A stretch of DNA of 26,143 nt from Emticicia sp031378715 (GCA_031378715.1 JANNEN010000419.1:1-26143); one strand, 5' to 3'; positions 7,973 to 15,507 are shown, numbered from the stretch's first letter. The notes: generated by a model from the sequence alone, not told the origin. Translations and numbers: made by a program.

Positions 7973-9430
7973 TTACCTCCGAAACATCTTCAATAATTTT
8001 GTAACGGCCGTACTGATTTCTCGGTCGGTCGCCATCAAATCATTGACCGTCTGAATGGCGTGAATAACCGTGCTGTGGTCACGCCCGCCAAAGTGATAGC
8101 CGATTGATTTTAAAGAAAGATTAGTCAATTCCTTGGCCAAATACATGGCCACTTGCCGAGGAACGACAATCTCTCGCAAGCGACTCTTACCCTTCAAGTC
8201 GGGCATTCGTACCTTATAATGTTCAATTATGGCCTCAATAATCGTATCAACAGTTACTACTCGCTCCGAATCCTTGACCAAATGCCGCAGCGTAGTCTTG
8301 GCTAATTCTAAATCAATTTCTCGGCGGGTGAGCGATGCCTGTGCCAACAGCGAAATCATTACGCCCTCCAGCTCTCGCACATTGGTATCAATGCTATGGG
8401 CCAAATATTCAATCACTTCATAGTCAATTTCGATACCCTCGGCTTGCACTTTTTTCTGGATAATAGCAATGCGGGTTTCCAAATCGGGCGTTTGCAAGTC
8501 GGCCGTAAGTCCCCATTTGAAGCGAGATAGTAGGCGATCTTCCACACCTTCCAACTCCCTTGGCGGACGGTCGGAAGTCATCACGATTTGCCGCCCCGAT
8601 TGGTGCAAATGATTAAATATATGAAAAAAGGTTTCCTGCGTTTTTTCTTTTCCTGCCAAAAACTGCACATCGTCAATAATCAGAATGTCGATTTGCATAT
8701 AAAAATTCATGAAATCTTGCAGACTATTATTCTTGATTGAGTTGATAAATTGGCTCGTAAATTTTTCGGACGAAACGTACAACACAAATTTACCACTCGA
8801 TTTATTTTTCATGAAATTGCCGATGGCTTGCACCAAGTGGGTTTTTCCAAGGCCTACGCCACCATAAATCATTAAAGGATTGAACGACGTTACCCCAGGT
8901 TTTGATGCAACGGCATAGCCCGCCGCCCTTGCCAAACGGTTGCAATCGCCCTCCACAAAATTATCAAATGTATAATTTGGATTAAGGTACGAATCCAAGG
9001 TGAGCGAGTCCAAATCCTTCATCACAAACGGATTCTTGACCACATCGGCATTGTGATTATCGGGTTTTGCGTATTGCGTACTATGCACAGGGGGCATATT
9101 TACGGCAATTTGTGGCTCGTTTCGCTGGCGGTTGCCGCTGTCAATGATGATCGAATACTCCAACATTCCGTCCCGACCGATAGCGTAATCTAATGATTTT
9201 CGGAGCAGATGCACATAGTTTTCTTCGAGCCATTCATAAAAAAATTGGCTCGGTACTTGAATTGTCAGTTTTTTACCCTCTAACTTTGCGGGAATTATCG
9301 GCTCAAACCAAGTTTTATAACTTTGTTCGGAGATACTCTCCCGTATCATTTTAAGGCAATTCTGCCAGACTATGTCCACTTCTGTTTGCAAATTTATAGG
9401 GAGTTTTTTGGGATTTTCTAAAACGGTCAT
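7973..9430 (-). CDS. dnaA: chromosomal replication initiator protein DnaA
   Basis: The 485-residue protein is a complete DnaA. Domain I (about 15-85) includes SYKTWFEPIIP; a short linker of low complexity follows (about 95-150). The AAA+ domain starts near PNYTFDNFVEGDCNRLA, with Walker A YGGVGLGKTHL at 189-199, Walker B ILIIDD at 249-254, and the arginine-finger region DRLLSRFKWGL at about 298-308. Domain IV binds DnaA boxes and carries the signature GGRDHSTVIHA at about 448-458. It initiates replication by ATP-dependent assembly at oriC. The ATG at 9428-9430 gives the expected N-terminus. dnaN, gyrB and other usual origin neighbours are absent, and I found no TTATCCACA box cluster nearby, so the gene does not mark the origin here. 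Confidence 0.98.
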   Translation of the reverse strand: MTVLENPKKLPINLQTEVDIVWQNCLKMIRESISEQSYKTWFEPIIPAKLEGKKLTIQVPSQFFYEWLEENYVHLLRKSLDYAIGRDGMLEYSIIIDSGNRQRNEPQIAVNMPPVHSTQYAKPDNHNADVVKNPFVMKDLDSLTLDSYLNPNYTFDNFVEGDCNRLARAAGYAVASKPGVTSFNPLMIYGGVGLGKTHLVQAIGNFMKNKSSGKFVLYVSSEKFTSQFINSIKNNSLQDFMNFYMQIDILIIDDVQFLAGKEKTQETFFHIFNHLHQSGRQIVMTSDRPPRELEGVEDRLLSRFKWGLTADLQTPDLETRIAIIQKKVQAEGIEIDYEVIEYLAHSIDTNVRELEGVMISLLAQASLTRREIDLELAKTTLRHLVKDSERVVTVDTIIEAIIEHYKVRMPDLKGKSRLREIVVPRQVAMYLAKELTNLSLKSIGYHFGGRDHSTVIHAIQTVNDLMATDREISTAVTKLLKMFRR

Positions 9431-9454
9431 TTTTAGTCAGATTCAAAAGGGTTG

Positions 9455-9462
9455 CAAAGATA
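9455..9462 (-). promoter_or_regulatory. candidate -7 promoter element of dnaA (TATCTTTG)
   Basis: On the minus strand this reads TATCTTTG, a perfect match to the Bacteroidota -7 consensus TAnnTTTG. The implied transcription start lies only about 15-20 bases before the dnaA ATG, giving a very short leader. No clear TTG-type -33 element sits at the usual distance. The 10-mer TATCTTTGCA also occurs before proS (23139-23148). Confidence 0.55.
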
Positions 9463-9551
9463 ACAAAAAAAACGACCTAACCGAATGGTGAATTTTGAGA
9501 TTTTAAATTCAATATCAAAGTAATTGTCAAACTATATTTTTCCAAATATTA

Positions 9552-9583
9552 TTTGCCTAATAAAAGTACAAACCTTACTTTTA
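9552..9583 (+). promoter_or_regulatory. candidate promoter of mutA
   Basis: TTTG (9552-9555), a 20-base spacer and TACTTTTA (9576-9583) match the Bacteroidota -33/-7 pattern TTTG-N19-21-TAnnTTTG with one mismatch in the last base. The start codon follows 50 bases downstream. Confidence 0.4.
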
Positions 9584-9633
9584 CATTTATCAGCTTAGGA
9601 CTAACTTTATCTTAGAAAAATACAAATTTCAAT

Positions 9634-11001
9634 ATGAATCCTGCTCTCTTCTCCGAATTTCCGAAAATCACAAAAGATGCTTGGCTGGCACAGGTAACGA
9701 AAGATTTGAAAGGTAAAAATTTTGATGATACGCTGACTTGGCACACGACCGAAAATTTTGATATTCAGCCCTATTATGCCCAAGAAGACCTCGAAGCCTT
9801 GCCGATTGGGCAAATACAAGCTGCCCAACGTAATAAAAAATCGGGTGCTATGCAAAACCGAATTTCGATAAAGTTTATTGAAGAAAAAAAAACTAATACA
9901 TTGATTATCAATAGTTTACAGTCTGGAGTTGATGCTGTTATGGTTGATTTTGACGATAGGCCTATCAGTGAAGTCAGCTTGGTGCGATTGCTCAATAATG
10001 TAAAGTTAAGCGAAACCCCGATTTATTTCAAAACTCACCAAAAGAATGAATTATTAGGAAACTTATTAAAGTCTGTGGCCTACCAGCCCAAGGGAGGCTT
10101 TCAATCAGATTTTTTGGCTCAATCATTTTTGGCAACAAACCATGCTACCAGTACATCCACTTGGGAAAATACAAAATATTTGATTGAAAAAACAGCTCAA
10201 TTTCCTCATTTTCAGGCTTTTAATGTCGAGTCGCACGTCTTCCATAATGCAGGAGCAAATGCCGTGCAAGAGTTGGCTTTTATGTTGGCTTCGGCCATTG
10301 AATATTTGGATAAACTGACCAATCTTGGACTCACCCCCGAACAGATAATAACTAAGTTTTCCTTCTCCATTTCAATCGGTACTAACTACTTCATGGAGAT
10401 TGCCAAACTGCGGGCATTGCGGTATTTATGGAGTAAAGTTTTGGACGCTTATAACGTTTCATCATTGATTCAAAATTGCCTTGTCCATGGGCAGACATCA
10501 AGTTTTTATGAAGCCAAACTCAGCCCCTATACGAACATGATACGAGCAACCACCGAGGCAATGTCGAGCATCATGGGCGGTTGCGATGCCTTGACGGTTT
10601 TGCCTTATGATGGTAGTGAAAATGTTGATTTTGCTCAACGAATTGCCCGAAATGTAACAACTTTGATGCAGGAAGAAGCCCATCTTGACAAAACACTCGA
10701 CCCGTCGGCGGGGTCATATTATGTCGAAAATTTGACGCACAAACTTGCTTCGGAAGCGTGGATTTTACTTCAAAAAATCGAAAAAATGGGTGGAATAGTT
10801 GCTACATTCGAGCAAGGTTTCATGCAAAAAATAATCAATGAATCGTATGAAGCTAAAATCCAAAATCTGCGGAATGGTAAGGTAATGGTTGGGGTTAATA
10901 AATTTAGAGTTGAGCCTGAGAAAGATTTGAAAATTGTTGAAAATATCGCTGAAAGTAGCGTTTTCTTGCAAAAAAGAAGACTTTCGGAGGTTTTTGAGTA
11001 A
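9634..11001 (+). CDS. mutA: methylmalonyl-CoA mutase small subunit
   Basis: The 455-residue protein resembles the small (beta) subunit of the heterodimeric coenzyme B12-dependent methylmalonyl-CoA mutase, which interconverts methylmalonyl-CoA and succinyl-CoA in propionate metabolism. The TIM-barrel acyl-CoA mutase fold is indicated by FNVESHVFHNAGANAVQELA, by the segment MIRATTEAMSSIMGGCDALT and by DPSAGSYYVENLTHKLASEAW, which starts at about residue 356. It stops soon after and lacks the C-terminal cobalamin-binding domain with DxHxxG, as expected for a short small subunit, which is not catalytic alone. The large subunit gene usually follows directly; here a glycerate kinase follows instead, so mutB must be elsewhere or absent. 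Confidence 0.88.
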   Translation: MNPALFSEFPKITKDAWLAQVTKDLKGKNFDDTLTWHTTENFDIQPYYAQEDLEALPIGQIQAAQRNKKSGAMQNRISIKFIEEKKTNTLIINSLQSGVDAVMVDFDDRPISEVSLVRLLNNVKLSETPIYFKTHQKNELLGNLLKSVAYQPKGGFQSDFLAQSFLATNHATSTSTWENTKYLIEKTAQFPHFQAFNVESHVFHNAGANAVQELAFMLASAIEYLDKLTNLGLTPEQIITKFSFSISIGTNYFMEIAKLRALRYLWSKVLDAYNVSSLIQNCLVHGQTSSFYEAKLSPYTNMIRATTEAMSSIMGGCDALTVLPYDGSENVDFAQRIARNVTTLMQEEAHLDKTLDPSAGSYYVENLTHKLASEAWILLQKIEKMGGIVATFEQGFMQKIINESYEAKIQNLRNGKVMVGVNKFRVEPEKDLKIVENIAESSVFLQKRRLSEVFE

Positions 11002-11037
11002 ATGTACAATAACTACGAATTTGTCTTATTTCGATAT

Positions 11038-11062
11038 TTAGACGTGGCACTGCCACGTCTAA
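11038..11062. repeat. perfect palindrome related to the 4748-4768 element
   Basis: Perfect 11-bp arms TTAGACGTGGC/GCCACGTCTAA with a 3-base ACT loop, lying 36 bases after mutA. It shares the pattern AGACGTxGCACyGCxACGTCT with the palindrome at 4748-4768; the differences in the stem are compensated on the other arm, so the fold is conserved. No T tract follows on plus, so it is not a typical terminator. Confidence 0.7.
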
Positions 11063-11139
11063 TTAGAGAACAAATTTTGAATGATAATATTTAATGCAGA
11101 AACACCGAGGTTAATAATAGTGCCTAACTGATAATTAAT

Positions 11140-12282
11140 TTGAAAATCCTGCTCGCTCCCGACAAATTCAGAGGTTCGCTAAACGCCCAACAAGTATGCG
11201 AAGCAATGACCGAAGGAATACGAATGGTTTCGCCTGAAATCGAAGTCGTGAGTTTGCCGATGGCCGATGGGGGAGAGGGTACGCTTGATTTATTGCTGTG
11301 GTATGCTGGTGGAGAAAAAAGAACCGCCAGCGTACACGACCCGCTTCACCGAATAGTTGAAGCAGAATACGGAATTTCGTCCGATAGCAAAACAGCATTT
11401 ATCGAAATGGCTATGGCTTCGGGCTTGCGATTATTGTACAAAAACGAGCAGAATCCACTCAAAACGAGTACTTTTGGTACGGGAGAACTCATCAAAACAG
11501 CGATTGAAGCAGGTGTAGAAAAAATCATTTTGGGAATTGGCGGCAGTGCCACCACCGATGCAGGAATCGGAATGGCTGCAGCTTTGGGTTGGCGGTTTTT
11601 TGATGAAAATAATAAAATAGTTGAGCCGATTGGCGAAAATCTCATCAAAATAAAAAAAATAAGACCGCCAGAATCAACTATTCAAAACTCACAACTTTGC
11701 ATTGAGGTAGCCTGTGATGTCATAAATCCTCTTTTTGGTAGCAATGGTGCCGCCTATATCTACGCCCCACAAAAAGGTGCTGATGAGCAAGCAGTTAGGA
11801 CTTTGGACGAAGGTTTGCAGAATATTGCAAGAGTTTTTGAACGAGATTTTGGAAAAAACTATGCCCATTTAGCGGGTACGGGTGCAGCGGGTGGAATGGG
11901 CTTTGGGGCGATGGCTTTTCTTGGTGCCGCACTCAAAGAGGGAGTAAAGCTACTCATGGATTTTTGTGATTTTGATGAAAAACTAAAAGGCGTAAACCTT
12001 GTTATTACAGGAGAAGGAAAAATTGATAACCAAACTCTGCATGGAAAACTCATCAAAGGCATTGCGGAACAAGCCAAAAATGCAAATATTCCAGTTGCCG
12101 CCATTTGTGGAACTCTTAACGTTTCGCCGCAAGAACTTAGTGAAATTGGCATTAGTTATGCAACGTCAATCTTGAATCGCCCCATGAGTCTGGATGAAGC
12201 CATAAAATATGGATACGAAGGTGTTCGAAACGCTACATTTTATTTGGTAAATTTGATAAAAAATTTAATTTTGAACGAGTGA
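11140..12282 (+). CDS. glycerate kinase (GarK/GlxK family)
   Basis: The 380-residue protein matches the glycerate kinase family that phosphorylates D-glycerate with ATP. Conserved segments are the N-terminal KILLAPDKFRGSL, MADGGEGT at about 42-49, ILGIGGSATTDAGIGMAAAL, LAGTGAAGGMGFG and VITGEGKIDNQTLHGK. Length is normal. The start codon is TTG at 11140: the alignment-typical N-terminus begins exactly here, and no ATG in frame upstream would give a family-like start. It follows mutA after 138 bases that include a palindrome, so co-transcription is uncertain. The phosphorylated position (2- or 3-) cannot be read from sequence, so I give no gene symbol. Confidence 0.92.
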   Translation: MKILLAPDKFRGSLNAQQVCEAMTEGIRMVSPEIEVVSLPMADGGEGTLDLLLWYAGGEKRTASVHDPLHRIVEAEYGISSDSKTAFIEMAMASGLRLLYKNEQNPLKTSTFGTGELIKTAIEAGVEKIILGIGGSATTDAGIGMAAALGWRFFDENNKIVEPIGENLIKIKKIRPPESTIQNSQLCIEVACDVINPLFGSNGAAYIYAPQKGADEQAVRTLDEGLQNIARVFERDFGKNYAHLAGTGAAGGMGFGAMAFLGAALKEGVKLLMDFCDFDEKLKGVNLVITGEGKIDNQTLHGKLIKGIAEQAKNANIPVAAICGTLNVSPQELSEIGISYATSILNRPMSLDEAIKYGYEGVRNATFYLVNLIKNLILNE

Positions 12283-12350
12283 ATGTTAGAATGAATGGTA
12301 AAGTGATAGTACAGTTTTATGCCGTTAAATACTGGATTGTGGTATTTTAT

Positions 12351-12382
12351 TCACTCATTCGCTCATTCACTCATTCGCTCAT
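12351..12382 (+). repeat. short tandem repeat, four 8-base TCRCTCAT units
   Basis: Two perfect 16-base copies lie at 12351-12366 and 12367-12382. Each consists of TCACTCAT plus TCGCTCAT, so the array is four 8-base units alternating A/G at the third base. It ends 8 bases before the chosen start of the glycosyltransferase gene. A 9-base match to its complement, GAGTGAATG, is at 12277-12285 over the end of the glycerate kinase gene. It could give a long-range hairpin or vary in copy number by slippage. Confidence 0.8.
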
Positions 12383-12390
12383 TGATTCCC

Positions 12391-13263
12391 ATGAAAGTCA
12401 CAGGTTTTACCATTATTCGCAATGCAATCAAGTATGATTATCCTGTGGTGGAGGCGATAACATCAATTCTGCCACTTTGTGATGAATTTGTGGTGGCCGT
12501 GGGTGACTCAAATGACGGTACGCTTGGGTTGATAAAGTCAATAAATTCGTCCAAAATACGCATCATAGAAACAACTTGGGACGATTCACTCCGCAAAGAT
12601 GGTCGAGTATTGGCCATCGAAACTGACAAAGCTCTGGCGGCCGTGAGTGACGATACCACTTGGGCGTTTTACATCCAAAGCGATGAGATTGTCCACGAAA
12701 AATATCATGCAACCATCAAGAAAGCCATGTTTACCCACGAAAATAATCTTTCGGTCGAAGGTTTACTCTTTAATTATACTCATTTTTATGGTTCGTATAA
12801 ATACGTAGCCGATTCCAGAAAATGGTATCGGAACGAAATTCGTATCGTTCGCCATACCAAGAAGGTGTCCTCCTACCGAGATGCCCAAGGTTTCCGAAAG
12901 TTTGATAATACCAAACTCAACGTTAAGCCCATTGATGCCCATATTTATCACTATGGTTGGGTAAAACCGCCTAGTAAAATGACCGAAAAAGTGCGTGGAT
13001 TGTCCTACTTTTGGCATACTGACCAAGAACTTGACCAACAGCAACCCGCCAACCTTGACTTTGATTATACAGGCATTGATTCGTTGCGGCTTTTTGAAGA
13101 AACCCACCCAAAAGTTATCCTGCCACGCATCGAACGCATGAACTGGGCGTTTGATTTTGATATTAAACAAAAAAAGTACTCACTGAAAAACCGAATCTTG
13201 ATGAAATTTGAGCAGCTAACTGGCTGGCGAGTAGGGGAGTATAGAAATTATCACAGGATTTAA
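12391..13263 (+). CDS. glycosyltransferase family 2-like protein
   Basis: From the ATG at 12391 the product is 290 residues. I prefer this start because MKVTGFTIIRNAIKYDYPV is the typical opening of this family, while the upstream ATG at 12319 adds 24 residues encoded partly by a tandem repeat. The N-terminal half has a GT-A-like layout: a first beta strand, ILPLCDEFVVAVGDSNDGT near the nucleotide-sugar site, and FYIQSDEIVHEKYH resembling the acidic motif of family 2 enzymes. Residues from about 140 on contain many aromatic and His residues (HIYHYGWVKPP). No membrane segment is evident, so it is probably cytoplasmic. Donor and acceptor are unknown. It is a lone enzyme without a polysaccharide gene cluster around it. 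Confidence 0.82.
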   Translation: MKVTGFTIIRNAIKYDYPVVEAITSILPLCDEFVVAVGDSNDGTLGLIKSINSSKIRIIETTWDDSLRKDGRVLAIETDKALAAVSDDTTWAFYIQSDEIVHEKYHATIKKAMFTHENNLSVEGLLFNYTHFYGSYKYVADSRKWYRNEIRIVRHTKKVSSYRDAQGFRKFDNTKLNVKPIDAHIYHYGWVKPPSKMTEKVRGLSYFWHTDQELDQQQPANLDFDYTGIDSLRLFEETHPKVILPRIERMNWAFDFDIKQKKYSLKNRILMKFEQLTGWRVGEYRNYHRI

Positions 13264-13287
13264 AAAGGTTTAAAAGACGGTCGGGAT

Positions 13288-13320
13288 AGTGTGGCATACC
13301 TTTTTCAGGTGTGCCACACT
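13288..13320. repeat. 14-bp palindrome between glycosyltransferase and ATP synthase genes
   Basis: The 14-base arms AGTGTGGCATACCT (13288-13301) and AGGTGTGCCACACT (13307-13320) pair throughout, with one G-T wobble, around a 5-base TTTTC loop. It lies 21 bases before the atpZ-like start. No T run follows on plus, so a terminator role is not obvious. It could be a dispersed element or a structure near the 5' end of the ATP synthase transcript. Confidence 0.65.
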
Positions 13321-13341
13321 TGATAGAAAACCAATATTTTT

Positions 13342-13551
13342 ATGAAAGAAACCCCCAAAAATAAAGAAAATCTACTCATTTTTGCCCAAATGGGCATACA
13401 AATGGCACTCACCATCGGTCTCGGTACGTGGGCGGGCTACTGGCTCGACGGCCGAATGGCAAACAAAAATCCGATTGCAACGGTTATACTATCATTGCTT
13501 TCGATTGGGGTGTCACTTTACAACGTAATCCGACAATTACCCAAATACTAA
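13342..13551 (+). CDS. atpZ: AtpZ/AtpI-family small membrane protein
   Basis: The 69-residue protein has two predicted membrane helices, about 13-31 (FAQMGIQMALTIGLGTWAGY) and 44-62, with the conserved GYWLDGRMANKNPIATVILS segment of the AtpZ/AtpI family. In other bacteria such proteins are encoded at the head of ATP synthase operons and have been linked to magnesium or calcium handling and c-ring assembly. It is the first of six same-strand genes leading into atpB, and the next gene starts 9 bases after its stop. Its exact role is inferred from family and position. Confidence 0.85.
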   Translation: MKETPKNKENLLIFAQMGIQMALTIGLGTWAGYWLDGRMANKNPIATVILSLLSIGVSLYNVIRQLPKY

Positions 13552-13560
13552 GCAATCAAA

Positions 13561-13920
13561 ATGACTCGAACTATCCTACTAACTTGCGTCTTGATAATTG
13601 TATTTTTCTCAGCCAAATATCTTGGACTCAACCATTTATTACACCCCAAAAAGTGGACAATCTTGGGTTTCTTCGTTGCGTTCTCTTTCCTTTTTCATCG
13701 GGTGATTTCTTTCGGTTTACAAGAAAAACAGAAAAATTTTATTCCTTTTTACCTTTCTACCGTCGTTTTACGCCTTATCCTAAGTCTGGCATTTATTGGT
13801 ATCGAACTTTACTTGGGCATGCTCCAACAAGAATTGTTTGTCATTAACTTTTTTGTACTATATTTATTTTATACAATATTTGAGATTTGGAATTTAAGTC
13901 GTAACTTGCGGCAAAATTGA
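13561..13920 (+). CDS. small four-helix membrane protein, AtpI-like, of the ATP synthase operon
   Basis: The 119-residue protein is strongly hydrophobic with about four membrane segments, approximately 4-18, 32-51, 62-84 and 92-110. Similarity to a named family is weak. Its position between the atpZ-like gene and atpB matches where bacterial ATP synthase operons encode the accessory I protein, so a role in assembling the c-ring is a reasonable inference. The start is 9 bases after the atpZ-like stop and 48 bases separate it from atpB. A longer reading frame in another phase (13428-13847) crosses it and is judged spurious. Confidence 0.7.
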   Translation: MTRTILLTCVLIIVFFSAKYLGLNHLLHPKKWTILGFFVAFSFLFHRVISFGLQEKQKNFIPFYLSTVVLRLILSLAFIGIELYLGMLQQELFVINFFVLYLFYTIFEIWNLSRNLRQN

Positions 13921-13968
13921 GGAAAGTGATAAAATCACGCATTAATAGACCGAATAATTAGCAAAAAT

Positions 13969-15030
13969 ATGTTGCGTACCATTACAAGCAAACTCATACT
14001 CGTACTTTCGTTATCGGTTTTGTCGATAAATATTTCTTTCGCACAAGAAGCCCACGAAGCTACGCACGAAAGCAAAGACGCTACTCACGGAGAAGAAAAA
14101 TTTGACATTGGTCAAATGATAATGCACCACATTTCGGATTCTCACGAATGGGAATTTGCCCATGGATTTACGCTTGCATTGCCCGTCATTCTTTACACCA
14201 AACAAAATGGTATCGAGGTTTTTTCATCAAAGAGATTTGCCGAAGGAAAAGGTGTTTATAATGGATACATCAATCACCACGAACACATTCATCGCCTAAA
14301 TCCGCAAGGAGGCTTGGACGAAGAAGTACACGTTTGGGATTTCTCAATTACCAAAAATGTTGCTTCGCTTTTGCTAAGTGCCATTATATTAATTTTATTG
14401 ATGACAACAGTTGCCAAGAGTTTTGCAAAAAATCACGGCAAAGCCCCAAAAGGTATCCAGTCTTTCATTGAGCCAATCATTTTCTTCATTCGTGACGAAG
14501 TCGTGAAGCCAAATATTGGAGTAAAGTACGAAAAATACTTGCCTTACCTGCTCACATTATTTTTCTTTATCTTGATTAATAACCTTCTTGGCTTGATTCC
14601 TGGCGGAGCAAACCTTACTGGAAATATTACAATCACGCTGTTCTTGGCTGTACTTACATTCGTCATAACGCACATCAACGCCAACAAACATTATTGGTTA
14701 CACTTAGTGAAGCCCGAAGGCGTACCAACGGCCATGCTTCCACTGATGTGGGTAGTCGAGATTGCGGGTGTATTCATGAAGCCAATGTCCCTCACGATTC
14801 GTCTTTTTGCTAACATCACGGCGGGTCACATCATCATTTTGAGCTTATTGGGTTTGATTTTTATATTCAAGAGCTTTGCCGTTGGTGGTGTCGTAACATT
14901 GTTTACATTATTCATGAACGCCATTGAGCTATTGGTTGCTTTCTTGCAAGCATTTATCTTTACATTACTTTCATCAATGTACATCGGAAGTGCCATCGAA
15001 GATACCCACGCCGCCGACCACGGACATTGA
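13969..15030 (+). CDS. atpB: ATP synthase Fo subunit a
   Basis: The 353-residue protein is subunit a, forming the half-channels for ions beside the c-ring. Residues 1-25 look like a signal peptide (LVLSLSVLSINISFAQ), followed by a His/Glu-rich hydrophilic stretch to about 125; this extended N-terminus is common in Bacteroidota. Membrane helices begin near 130. The essential arginine is Arg278 in MSLTIRLFANITAGHIIIL, equivalent to E. coli Arg210, and the last helices contain LFMNAIELLVAFLQAFIF. The C-terminus is His-rich (HAADHGH). It is followed by a 137-base spacer with a strong inverted repeat before atpE. Confidence 0.97.
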   Translation: MLRTITSKLILVLSLSVLSINISFAQEAHEATHESKDATHGEEKFDIGQMIMHHISDSHEWEFAHGFTLALPVILYTKQNGIEVFSSKRFAEGKGVYNGYINHHEHIHRLNPQGGLDEEVHVWDFSITKNVASLLLSAIILILLMTTVAKSFAKNHGKAPKGIQSFIEPIIFFIRDEVVKPNIGVKYEKYLPYLLTLFFFILINNLLGLIPGGANLTGNITITLFLAVLTFVITHINANKHYWLHLVKPEGVPTAMLPLMWVVEIAGVFMKPMSLTIRLFANITAGHIIILSLLGLIFIFKSFAVGGVVTLFTLFMNAIELLVAFLQAFIFTLLSSMYIGSAIEDTHAADHGH

Positions 15031-15048
15031 TCTTTTTCGATGCTTGAT

Positions 15049-15122
15049 AATTGATTTTCGATGTTCGACCTTTTCTAAGATTACATTCCCGAACAACTAA
15101 TCTCGAACATCTAACATCAATT
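15049..15122 (+). promoter_or_regulatory. bipartite inverted repeat between atpB and atpE
   Basis: The arms are AATTGAT + 4 bases + GATGTTCGA (15049-15068) and TCGAACATC + 4 bases + ATCAATT (15103-15122). Sixteen base pairs form around a symmetric 4x4 internal loop and a 34-base terminal loop. The left arm is also a partial direct repeat of the preceding TTTTTCGATGCTTGA. It ends 45 bases before the atpE start. Such a fold could protect or separate the atpE part of the mRNA; the function is inferred. Confidence 0.6.
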
Positions 15123-15167
15123 TTAAAATATCGCATTTTTTGTTTCACTTATATAAATTGTTTTATT

Positions 15168-15437
15168 ATGTCTTTATTACAAGTTCTTTTACAAGCTGCC
15201 ACTGATGGTGGACGTGGATTCGCCGTAATGGGTGCTGCTATTGGTGCAGGTCTTGCTGCTATTGGTGCAGGTCTTGGTTTGGGTCGTATTGGTGGTAGTG
15301 CATTGGAGGGCGTAGCTCGCCAGCCAGAGGCGGCCAACAAAATCCAAACGATGATGATTATCATTGCAGCCCTTGTAGAAGCCGTTGCATTGTTTGCAGC
15401 CGTTATTTGTTTGTTGATTTCTTTCAAGTTAGCGTAA
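15168..15437 (+). CDS. atpE: ATP synthase Fo subunit c
   Basis: From the ATG at 15168 the product is 89 residues, the usual size; an upstream in-frame ATG at 15051 would add a hydrophilic extension unlike any c subunit. Two helices form a hairpin: helix 1 is glycine-rich (AAIGAGLAAIGAGLGLGRIG), the polar loop is ARQPEA, and helix 2 carries the ion-binding Glu71 in ALVEAVALFAAV. Residues that make sodium sites, Gln in helix 1 and Ser/Thr after the Glu, are replaced by Leu38 and Ala72, so proton coupling is expected. It needs to be made in several copies per complex, and structured spacers flank it on both sides. Confidence 0.97.
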   Translation: MSLLQVLLQAATDGGRGFAVMGAAIGAGLAAIGAGLGLGRIGGSALEGVARQPEAANKIQTMMIIIAALVEAVALFAAVICLLISFKLA

Positions 15438-15462
15438 GAATTTCGACCAAAAGTACTAAGTA

Positions 15463-15507
15463 ATGAAAACCTGCTCCGTTCGCATTAGGCGTCGGTGCAG
15501 GTTTCAT
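15463..15507 (+). promoter_or_regulatory. hairpin between atpE and atpF
   Basis: The arms ATGAAAACCTGC (15463-15474) and GCAGGTTTCAT (15497-15507) pair over 11 bp with one bulged A, then a T-T mismatch and CCG/CGG. The terminal loop is 14 bases (15479-15492). No T tract follows, so it is not a normal terminator; it starts 26 bases after the atpE stop and could block 3' decay of the atpE message or reduce read-through into atpF. Confidence 0.55.

Noticed and set aside
9431..9633. Possible origin of replication beside dnaA
   Set aside because: No cluster of TTATCCACA-like boxes on either strand; isolated near matches (TTATCCATG at about 7099, TTATCCGTG near 5382) are inside a gene or a palindrome.
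12319..12390. Upstream ATG for the glycosyltransferase
   Set aside because: The extra 24 residues are encoded by the TCRCTCAT repeat and flanking DNA and do not look like a family N-terminus; the ATG at 12391 gives the expected start.
13428..13847. 139-codon plus-strand frame across the atpZ-like and AtpI-like genes
   Set aside because: It crosses the stop and start of two tightly spaced membrane-protein genes in another phase; its product has no membrane pattern or known motif.
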